From Myxococcales bacterium (GTDB lineage Bacteria > Myxococcota_C > UBA6777), in contig JALTMC010000268.1 in NCBI GenBank assembly GCA_027005175.1, positions 10,128 to 20,199 on the forward strand: a stretch of 10,072 nt of DNA, given 5' to 3'. Positions 1 to 5,392 of this stretch are shown one piece after another. The position numbers were made by a program, and so were the translations under genes. Below the pieces are notes generated by a model. That model was not told the DNA's origin and did not search any database. It saw only the letters and a program-made list of their open reading frames with translations. Position 1 is the stretch's first letter. Every line of letters begins with the position of its first letter.

Positions 1-143
1 TGTTGGGCTGACGTGAGCCGAGCGGGCTTTGGTTGTGTTGTGGGCTGAGGAGTGGCAGTCGCTTCTTGTGTGCCAAAGCAAAGTACCGCAAAGAACAGGC
101 ATCCTGAGAGTTGTTTTGAAAACGTGTTGAGCAATCGGTTCAA
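1..143 (-). CDS. N-terminal part of a secreted protein (partial, TTG start)
   Basis: Read on the minus strand, a TTG codon at 143-141 opens a frame with no stop through the left edge (47 codons visible). An AGGAG ribosome site (complement of 151-155) lies 7 nt upstream, which fixes the start. The product begins MNRLLNTFSKQ, continues with a hydrophobic stretch (LSGCLFFAVLCFG, about residues 12-24) and then becomes Thr/Pro/Gln-rich (TATPQPTTQPKPA). This is the shape of a Sec signal peptide followed by a low-complexity linker; cleavage would plausibly fall near the ATA at about residues 28-30. A Cys sits at residue 15, but no good lipobox is seen. The mature domain lies outside the window, so no function can be given. 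It is divergent from the ATPase gene and shares a roughly 200-nt promoter region with it. Confidence 0.6.
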   Translation of the reverse strand, partial: MNRLLNTFSKQLSGCLFFAVLCFGTQEATATPQPTTQPKPARLTSAQ

Positions 144-195
144 TGTATTTCTCCTTTTGTAGCATCTCTCCAAACAGGGAATATATGGTGACACC

Positions 196-215
196 GTGGG
201 GACTTCAACCCCCAC
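196..215. promoter_or_regulatory. GC-rich hairpin in divergent region
   Basis: GTGGGG (196-201) and CCCCAC (210-215) form a perfect 6-bp stem around an 8-nt loop. On the plus strand ACTCTTTTGG follows, so it resembles a weak intrinsic terminator, but no plus-strand gene ends just before it. It directly follows the palindrome GGTGACACC. An operator or attenuator role is possible but unproven. Confidence 0.3.
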
Positions 216-329
216 ACTCTTTTGGTTTGGGGTTGGTTCTTGCTGCCTCTTTCTTTTCTCCCCAAATTGTGGGAGAGTAAAGGCCCACATTGATAGGAGA
301 TCCCTCCTGCTGATGTTGTTTGTATGTGT

Positions 330-334
330 AGGAG
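330..334 (+). promoter_or_regulatory. Ribosome binding site AGGAG of the ATPase gene
   Basis: AGGAG lies 7 nt before the ATG at 342. The in-frame ATG at 324 lies upstream of this site and has no comparable site of its own, so 342 is the better start. Confidence 0.6.
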
Positions 335-341
335 TGAGCGG

Positions 342-1655
342 ATGAGTTCCACAATGGAACAGCAGAGTAAACGCACGGAAATTCCGGTTGGACCGCGTTT
401 ACAGTCTGTCTTAGAGATCGCCTATCGAGCGCGTCGCCCCGTATTGTTAGAGGGGGTGACTGGGATTGGCAAGAGTGAGATCATCGCAGATCTCGCGCAG
501 AGGATGGGAATCGGCTTCACTGTCTTGGATCTGAGCCTGCTTGAGCCTCCTGACCTTGTTGGCCTGCCATACATCGAAGGCGGTCGTACAACGTATGCTA
601 GGCCGAGCATCCTGCCTCAAGACGGCGAGGGCATCTTGATGCTAGAGGAGTTGAACCGAGCAGAGCGTTATATCCAGCAGCCTGCGCTTCAGCTTCTTAC
701 AGCCCGCCGTTTGCATGAGTATGTGCTCCCGGAGGGCTGGTCGACCTGTGCCGCGATTAATCCGCAGCGAGGGGAGTATCAGGTCACACCCATGGACCCG
801 GCAATGCGTGCGCGATTTTTGTTTTTGACAGTGCGTGCCGATCGTGGGACATGGCTGCGTTGGGCGCATGAGCAGCATCTACATTCTGCCGTGCTTCAGT
901 TGGCCTCCTCTCATGAACGTCTGTTTGAACAAGTGTCACCACGAACATGGAAATATGTTTCGGATATCTTGTATACCCTATCCCCCGAAGAGTGTCACAA
1001 CATCACCTTGATGTGGGACCTCTTGAGTGGCTACCTTCCTCCTCTTTGGATTGAGATCTTGTTGTCTCAAAGTGCGCTTCTAGCGCCTGATGATGATGTT
1101 GATGTTTCTTTGCTCCTACACTCCTTGCACCAAGACAAAGAGATGGAGAGCGTGCTTCACTCTTGGCGTGATGAGGGACAAACTGATCGGTTACAACAAG
1201 TCGGCTTGCGCGTCTTGTCTGTTATCGAAGGGCCGGAACTGGGGGCTCTGCTCGGACAAGGACGATTTTCTCTTCAGGCTTTTGAAACCTTGCTCAGCTT
1301 CTTACAGGGCGATTTCCGGGAAACCCTGCAAGATGCCTTTGGCTCGAACCCTCTCTCCGTCTTGTACTTCCACTTTGATTTTGACGACTTCTTTCGCAAC
1401 TACAAAAACAGCGCATTGTATAAGCAGAATCGGCAGTGGCGGAAGCAGGCAGGACTATCCCGTCATTGCTGGTTGGCCTGTCAGACAGCACTATGCAGTT
1501 ATGTAGAACAACAGGCGAACCTGGGACAATTTCGTCGAAAGAACCCAGTGAAACGCGCGATGGGTTGGCTTCTCGCGCAGTGGTCGGAAGATGCGATGCC
1601 GCTGGTACGGGTCTTACAGAAACACGGGATTGAGCCAATCGCACCGAGGTCCTAG
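342..1655 (+). CDS. MoxR-type AAA+ ATPase (AAA_5/dynein-related subfamily)
   Basis: A 437-residue cytoplasmic AAA+ ATPase. Seen in the N-terminal half: Walker A GVTGIGKS (residues 38-45), Walker B ILMLEELNRA (from about 98) with the MoxR-like E-E-x-N-R ending, sensor-1 Asn140 in AAINPQ, and MDPAMRARF (151-159) carrying the likely arginine fingers (Arg156, Arg158). The segment LLEPPDLVGLPY matches the MoxR region between Walker A and B. The C-terminal 230 residues are not recognised; they are longer than the lid of a minimal MoxR and probably contact partners. MoxR ATPases are known as chaperone-like remodelling motors that usually act with a vWA protein, and here the next gene encodes one 3 nt downstream, so an operon with translational coupling is likely. 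The start at 342 rests on AGGAG at 330-334. The client and pathway cannot be told. Confidence 0.9.
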   Translation: MSSTMEQQSKRTEIPVGPRLQSVLEIAYRARRPVLLEGVTGIGKSEIIADLAQRMGIGFTVLDLSLLEPPDLVGLPYIEGGRTTYARPSILPQDGEGILMLEELNRAERYIQQPALQLLTARRLHEYVLPEGWSTCAAINPQRGEYQVTPMDPAMRARFLFLTVRADRGTWLRWAHEQHLHSAVLQLASSHERLFEQVSPRTWKYVSDILYTLSPEECHNITLMWDLLSGYLPPLWIEILLSQSALLAPDDDVDVSLLLHSLHQDKEMESVLHSWRDEGQTDRLQQVGLRVLSVIEGPELGALLGQGRFSLQAFETLLSFLQGDFRETLQDAFGSNPLSVLYFHFDFDDFFRNYKNSALYKQNRQWRKQAGLSRHCWLACQTALCSYVEQQANLGQFRRKNPVKRAMGWLLAQWSEDAMPLVRVLQKHGIEPIAPRS

Positions 1656-1658
1656 GTG

Positions 1659-2903
1659 ATGCCTCAACACTTTGCCATAGAAGATTGGTTTCGGGGCTTT
1701 GTGATGGAGCGTTCCTTTCTTCATAAATATCCGCATTATGCCTATATCTTAGCTCAGATGATCCCGTTTGATGACCCCACTCTCGATCAGATGGCTGTGT
1801 CTTACCAACGAGGGACGATCTATCTTCATGTGAACACGGCCTTCTTTATGCGGGAGCCTCAGTATTTACGAGGTGTTTTGCTACATGAAGTCCATCATGT
1901 GGTTTTGGGCCACCTCACTCGCTTTGAACTACGTGATGTTGCGCATCCTCACCTGATGCTTCAGGCCATGGAGATCTCAGCCAATGAATTTATTGATGAG
2001 CCTTTGCCTGGAGAGCCCCTCACCCAAAAGATGTATGCTCATCTCGGTATTCTTCCGGGGCAGAGCACACGCGAACGATATGAGATCCTTTGTGACGCGA
2101 TGGAGCGAGGAGAGCCTGTGCTGGCAGCGAGTGACTACACCGTAGACCAGCACCTTGCGTGGGGAGTCGGTTTTCCTTCCTCTGAACAGGACTCCCCTAT
2201 CCCTCCACCCACCCAACGTCCAGAGCAACCGATTCAACGTGTGATTCGCTCAGGCATCGCAAAGGGAGAAGAACTGTGTCACGAGATCAAACGACCTTGG
2301 ATTCGTCTTGCCGGTAAAGATCCCGCCGAAATACTCGAAGAACTGGAAGCCGTTCAGGATAGCCCCATCGCCCCAATGGATTGGAGAGCCGCACTGCAGA
2401 TGTTTGCTGGAAGGATGCGAACGCCACGACACACTTATTCTCGTCCCAACCGCCGATTCCCGCGAAAAGTCGGAATTGTTCCAGGGCGAATGTATGCTCC
2501 AGGTTCTCAGTCCAAACCTTCTTTGCTTGTTGCGATCGATACATCTGCGAGTGTCACTCATGGAGAACTGCTAGAGATCGCTCGACATCTCCAGCTGCTT
2601 TGCAGCCTGGTCGATCTCACGATTGTAGAGTGTGATGTTGTGGTCCAGCGCGTCTATCCCTTTGACGGCTTTTTGCGCTCCGTGAAAGGTCGAGGAGGTA
2701 CAGACCTCCGCCCTGTCTTTGCCCCTGAGTTTTTGCAGAAACACCGACCTGATGGGGTGATCTATTTTACCGACGGGGAGGGACCCTACCCACAAGAGCC
2801 TCCTCACGTTCCCACCCTCTGGGTCCTCACCTGGGAGGAACCCTTTGACTGCCCCTGGGGCGAAATCGCACAACTCCACCTGCCCGAAGACATATACAAA
2901 TAG
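1659..2903 (+). CDS. Metallopeptidase-like plus vWA-like protein (DUF2201 family)
   Basis: A 414-residue soluble protein with two parts. The N-terminal part carries LLHEVHHVVLGH, an HExxH zinc site (His76, Glu77, His80), followed by AMEISANEF, where Glu105 is a candidate third ligand; this matches the putative metallopeptidase domain of the DUF2201 family. A Pro-rich linker lies near residues 172-192. The C-terminal part is vWA-like: a MIDAS DTSAS motif (Asp294, Ser296, Ser298), GGTDLRP with Thr348, and YFTDGEG with Asp372, so metal-binding residues look intact. No signal peptide or membrane segment is seen. It follows the MoxR ATPase by 3 nt, and such pairs recur in bacteria as an ATPase and its vWA partner. 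Whether it cleaves peptides is unknown. The start could also be the GTG at 1656, abutting the previous stop; the ATG is preferred, with GAGG at 1646-1649. Its last codons and stop lie inside a 46-bp tandem repeat. Confidence 0.87.
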   Translation: MPQHFAIEDWFRGFVMERSFLHKYPHYAYILAQMIPFDDPTLDQMAVSYQRGTIYLHVNTAFFMREPQYLRGVLLHEVHHVVLGHLTRFELRDVAHPHLMLQAMEISANEFIDEPLPGEPLTQKMYAHLGILPGQSTRERYEILCDAMERGEPVLAASDYTVDQHLAWGVGFPSSEQDSPIPPPTQRPEQPIQRVIRSGIAKGEELCHEIKRPWIRLAGKDPAEILEELEAVQDSPIAPMDWRAALQMFAGRMRTPRHTYSRPNRRFPRKVGIVPGRMYAPGSQSKPSLLVAIDTSASVTHGELLEIARHLQLLCSLVDLTIVECDVVVQRVYPFDGFLRSVKGRGGTDLRPVFAPEFLQKHRPDGVIYFTDGEGPYPQEPPHVPTLWVLTWEEPFDCPWGEIAQLHLPEDIYK

Positions 2904-3009
2904 GAGGCAGATAGGAAAACTCCACCTGCCCGAAGACATATACAAATAGGAGGCAGATAGGAAAACTCCACCTACCCGAAGACATATACAGATAGGAGGC
3001 AGATAGGAG
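2872..3009. repeat. 46-bp tandem repeat, 3 copies, overlapping a gene end
   Basis: Three head-to-tail copies of a 46-bp unit start at 2872, 2918 and 2964. Copies 1 and 2 are nearly identical; copy 3 carries a few changes (TACCC for TGCCC, ACAGATAG for ACAAATAG) and loses the match at its last bases. Copy 1 contains the last ten codons and the TAG stop of the vWA gene; copies 2 and 3 repeat that end in non-coding DNA. Each unit has CTGCC and GGCAG as potential stem arms, although copy 3 breaks one arm. The array fills nearly all of the convergent gap before the kinase stop at 3020, where terminators would be expected; no standard intrinsic terminator is visible. Confidence 0.9.
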
Positions 3010-3019
3010 CGGTTGTGTT

Positions 3020-4345
3020 CTAGGAGAGGTGATTGATCTCGTTCGATTCAAAGACTTGTTGGTTGAGATCGATGAACTTTTGGGAGAGGCGGTAGATCAT
3101 ATGCCCCACCCAAGGGTGGAGCTTTTCGAGTTCGTTGTTGATGTTCTCGGCAGTCAGAAGCTGTACTGTTGTGGGTTGTACCGCTCGAACCGTTGCGGTT
3201 CTGGGCTGCTTCGTAAAGACGGCCAACTCTCCAATGATCTCACCGCGACCTTGAACAGCGATGATCTTGGATTCCCCTTCAACCATCACAGAGATCTCTA
3301 CAACGCCATCGATGATCTGGAAGGCGTGGTCACCGACCTCTCCCTGGTTGAATATGACTTCGTGAGCATCGTACGTTCGAACTTCAAAGTCAGAGCCTTG
3401 GGTGTGGAAGTCCTGGAGATCTTGGAGTACTTCACGAAAGTCTTGGTACCGCTCCTCTTGTTTCTTTGCGATCATCTTTGCGCCGATTTGAGACAAACGC
3501 ATGGGTATATCTGTACGTCTTTCATGCAGTGTCTTGGGTGATTTGTGCATCAACTCCTGTACAAACTTTTGCGTTGTTTTTGTGGAGAAGGGGCTATAGC
3601 CTGTGAGCATTTGGTAGAACAGTACCCCCGCACAAAAGACGTCTGTGGCAGGGTTGAGCTTGTCCTTGTGCCCTCGCACCTGTTCCGGAGAAAGATAAGG
3701 AGGGGTGCCAATCAGTCTGTCTTCCAGGTTGACCAGGGGCTCGATCTCTTCTTTGCGACCGATATGGCGGAGGTAGTTCTCATAGCGTTCTGGTTGAAAC
3801 AAACGACCACTGCCCCAATCCAGTACCATCACCTCGCCATGTGTTCCAAGCATAATATTCGCGGGTTTGATGTCGAGGTGTAAAACACCCCGGTCATGTG
3901 CATAGGATAGCGTCTCACAGATCTTGGTAAAAATGCGTAGACACCACGCTGTAGGGAAGGGCTGACGGCGCAAAGCGTGCTGTCTCATCCACTCCGACAG
4001 CGGCTCTCCCTCAATGTATTTCATCGTATAGCAGAAGTTATTCTCTTCATCAATATAGACATCGTGAAGAGGTACAATACCGGGATGCTCCAAGTAACTC
4101 ACAAGGCGTGATTCATTGATCATCGCACGCATCTGAGGCAAGTTGTTCCTCTGACTGGGCTTCAGAGTCTTTCGGGCAACCAAACGATGCGTAAATCGAT
4201 CAAAACAACTGGATACTTGGCCAAAACCGCCTTCTCCGATGTGTTCGATGACCTGGTATCGAGGCTTATTCGAAACGAATGGCCTGAACAGGGTCTCTTT
4301 ATCAAGAGGGGGGCTGGAAGGGGGGGACCCCTGTTTCTCTGACAT
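3020..4345 (-). CDS. Ser/Thr protein kinase with C-terminal cyclic-nucleotide-binding domain
   Basis: A 441-residue soluble protein. The kinase domain spans about residues 30-310: Gly-rich loop GEGGFGQV, Lys59 in VARK, Glu78 in helix C, catalytic loop HLDIKPAN (156-163, Asp158), a DWG in place of DFG (Asp176) and SPEQ in the APE position. The Arg of HRD is replaced by Leu, so it is not an RD kinase and may need no activation-loop phosphorylation. Residues from about 320 form a cNMP-binding fold: the phosphate cassette GELAVFTKQPRTATV has the ligand-contacting Glu373 and Arg382, so cAMP or cGMP binding is plausible. No membrane segment or signal peptide is seen. A frame-extending ATG at 4360 lacks a ribosome site, whereas GGGAG precedes the ATG at 4345 by 4 nt. 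A TATACA on the minus strand (complement of 4380-4385) is a weak -10 candidate. The target is unknown. Confidence 0.9.
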   Translation of the reverse strand: MSEKQGSPPSSPPLDKETLFRPFVSNKPRYQVIEHIGEGGFGQVSSCFDRFTHRLVARKTLKPSQRNNLPQMRAMINESRLVSYLEHPGIVPLHDVYIDEENNFCYTMKYIEGEPLSEWMRQHALRRQPFPTAWCLRIFTKICETLSYAHDRGVLHLDIKPANIMLGTHGEVMVLDWGSGRLFQPERYENYLRHIGRKEEIEPLVNLEDRLIGTPPYLSPEQVRGHKDKLNPATDVFCAGVLFYQMLTGYSPFSTKTTQKFVQELMHKSPKTLHERRTDIPMRLSQIGAKMIAKKQEERYQDFREVLQDLQDFHTQGSDFEVRTYDAHEVIFNQGEVGDHAFQIIDGVVEISVMVEGESKIIAVQGRGEIIGELAVFTKQPRTATVRAVQPTTVQLLTAENINNELEKLHPWVGHMIYRLSQKFIDLNQQVFESNEINHLS

Positions 4346-4415
4346 GTATCTCCCATCCATGGTAAATCAAGAAAGGTTGTGTATACCCACTGACTACCAG
4401 GATCTGTCCCTGTTG

Positions 4416-4538
4416 TCCACCCTTCACAGATGCAACAGAACACTCGTCCACCCTTCACAGATGCAACAGAACACTCGTCCACCCTTCACAGATGCAACAG
4501 AACACTCGTCCACCCTTCACAGATGCAACAGAACACTC
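4416..4538. repeat. 31-bp tandem repeat, 4 perfect copies
   Basis: Four contiguous copies of a 31-bp unit beginning TCCACCCTTCACAG start at 4416, 4447, 4478 and 4509; all compared bases are identical, and the last copy lacks only its final base. There are no spacers, so this is not a CRISPR array. The unit is not a multiple of 3 and has no stop in any plus frame, which explains the overlapping open frames here. The array lies upstream of the kinase gene. Perfect identity suggests recent expansion. Confidence 0.93.
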
Positions 4539-4545
4539 CTACCAT

Positions 4546-4671
4546 GGTCGGTACGCTTGGGATGGTCGGTGCGCTTGGGATGGTTGGTACGCTTGGGATG
4601 GTCGGTACGCTTGGGGTGGTTGGTACGCTTGGGATGGTTGGTGCAGTTGGGATGGTCGGTGCAGTTGGGGA
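4546..4671. repeat. 18-bp tandem repeat, 7 degenerate copies
   Basis: Seven copies of GGTCGGTACGCTTGGGAT and variants run from 4546 with exact 18-bp spacing. Variable positions are C/T at base 4, A/G at base 8, G/A and C/G at bases 10-11, and A/G near the end. In one plus frame it reads MVGTLG or MVGALG hexamers and on the minus strand a PTIPSV-type repeat, but neither frame has a convincing gene start and the minus frame overlaps the ABA4-like gene. It begins 7 nt after the 31-bp array, and the two units are unrelated in sequence. From 4672 to 4730 nothing further was recognised, including no clear terminator for the ABA4-like gene. Confidence 0.92.
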
Positions 4672-4730
4672 GAAAAGACATGCTATACCTTTGTGGGGAG
4701 GTCGTGGAGAGAAGCCATGCTGTCTCTTTG

Positions 4731-5180
4731 CTATGGTGTGGGTGTTGTTTCGGTGGGTTCTTGTTGGTTTGGCTTCCAAAACAAGGCTAGAATCTGATAC
4801 CCGAGAAAACCAACAGGGCCGAACATGAGAGTTGCGAATAGCACAGGTAACATGACTCCGTGTGGGATTTGACGGTTCCATGAATCGCGCAGTTCCCAGG
4901 CTCCCACGAGCATATCGAAGGCTAGGTAATGAACCCAGCCCATCAACAAGATCCAGTCATTGGCAAAGAGTTGCTTTACCCCTGATAGTGAGCCAAAGTT
5001 ACCCTGTGAGGATTCCCAACTCATGAGAAGCAGTGTGAAATACGCAATGCTCAGAAGCAAGGGTAGTATTCCTCGATGTACGAGCCACCTGGTTCCCGAC
5101 CCGCGCGGTGCAAGAGCCATGGCGAACCATCCTGTAATTGCCAGTGTATTTAGGGCTTTGAACCAGAATTCTGCATCCAT
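4731..5180 (-). CDS. ABA4-like (DUF4281) four-helix membrane protein
   Basis: A 149-residue integral membrane protein with four hydrophobic segments at about residues 5-24, 36-54, 76-94 and 107-135. The third contains GWVHYLAFDMLVGAW and the fourth ends in FGPVGFLGYQIL; both match the hallmark of the ABA4-like/DUF4281 family (WVHYLAFDLFVG and GPxGxLxY). In plants ABA4 is needed for neoxanthin formation in carotenoid and abscisic-acid biosynthesis; the bacterial homologues have no settled function, so an enzymatic role here is only a guess. The C-terminus is a short Thr/Pro/Gln-rich tail. The start at 5180 is chosen because AGGAG (complement of 5187-5191) stands 6 nt upstream; extending to an ATG at 5234 adds 18 polar residues with no family match. 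It is divergent from the lipoprotein gene. No carotenoid gene is visible nearby. Confidence 0.82.
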   Translation of the reverse strand: MDAEFWFKALNTLAITGWFAMALAPRGSGTRWLVHRGILPLLLSIAYFTLLLMSWESSQGNFGSLSGVKQLFANDWILLMGWVHYLAFDMLVGAWELRDSWNRQIPHGVMLPVLFATLMFGPVGFLGYQILALFWKPNQQEPTETTPTP

Positions 5181-5186
5181 GAATAG

Positions 5187-5191
5187 CTCCT
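5187..5191 (-). promoter_or_regulatory. Ribosome binding site AGGAG of the ABA4-like gene
   Basis: On the minus strand AGGAG is followed by 6 nt and the ATG at 5180-5178. It decides against the longer frame from 5234. Confidence 0.6.
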
Positions 5192-5218
5192 TTTTGTGTA
5201 CGGGTCTCTCTCGAACCC

Positions 5219-5247
5219 TTGGATGGTTTTGCATTCGTATGTATAGT
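5219..5247 (+). promoter_or_regulatory. Candidate sigma-70 promoter of the lipoprotein gene
   Basis: TTGGAT (5219-5224) and TATAGT (5242-5247) are separated by exactly 17 nt. The -10 matches TATAAT at five of six positions; the -35 is poor (three of six to TTGACA). It would leave a leader of about 140 nt before the ATG at 5393, containing the inverted repeat CTGTC/GACAG at 5281-5285 and 5291-5295. This is a consensus match only. Confidence 0.25.
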
Positions 5248-5280
5248 ACAGTCGGGTTGTGGTATGCTCCTGAAAGGAAA

Positions 5281-5295
5281 CTGTCTTACGGACAG
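5281..5295. promoter_or_regulatory. Short inverted repeat in lipoprotein leader
   Basis: CTGTC-TTACG-GACAG is a perfect 5-bp inverted repeat with a 5-nt centre, in the divergent gap between the ABA4-like and lipoprotein genes. It could be an operator half-site pair or a leader hairpin, or chance. Confidence 0.2.
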
Positions 5296-5392
5296 GTCAG
5301 AGGCTCCCTTCGATGTATTGACTTCTCCGCTTGTTATATCATGTTGGGTGATAGGGCTAGGTGGAGGAGGTTGTTTGTTGAGGATATGTAGT

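Larger units (their letters stand above)
144..341. promoter_or_regulatory. Divergent intergenic (promoter) region
   Basis: This gap separates the leftward secreted-protein gene from the rightward ATPase operon and should hold promoters for both. No convincing -35/-10 pair was recognised. Seen directly are GGTGACACC, an odd palindrome at 187-195; an inverted repeat GTGGGG/CCCCAC at 196-201 and 210-215 with an 8-nt loop; TCTCCC/GGGAGA at 257-262 and 271-276 with an 8-nt loop; and AGGAG/CTCCT at 295-299 and 304-308. They could be operator or leader hairpins; the roles are inferred. Confidence 0.4.

Noticed and set aside
196-220. tRNA T-arm (GGGG-GTTGAAG-like loop on the minus strand)
   Set aside because: The loop has 8 nt and the rest of a cloverleaf (D arm, anticodon arm, acceptor stem) cannot be built around it.
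313-345. Ten-codon leader ORF (MLFVCVGVSG) overlapping the ATPase start as ATGA
   Set aside because: The nearest ribosome-site-like sequence is 13 nt upstream, and no regulatory codon pattern is seen; probably chance.
140-376. 78-residue minus-strand frame over the divergent region
   Set aside because: It starts inside the ATPase gene, has no ribosome site and no recognisable protein features, and overlaps the better-supported TTG-start gene's leader.
3029-3541. 170-residue plus-strand frame opposite the kinase
   Set aside because: It is antisense to a kinase/cNMP protein with full motif support and has no family features.
4416-4671. CRISPR array
   Set aside because: Repeats are directly contiguous with no spacers, units are not palindromic, and no cas gene is present.
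4430-4828. Plus-strand open frames of 101-183 residues through the 31-bp and 18-bp arrays
   Set aside because: Neither unit contains a stop in several frames, so long open frames arise automatically; there is no ribosome site, no family match, and they run antisense into the ABA4-like gene.
4486-4881. Minus-strand frame with a Pro-Thr-Ile-Pro-Ser-Val repeat
   Set aside because: It overlaps the ABA4-like gene on the same strand in another frame, and its repeat is only the 18-bp array translated.
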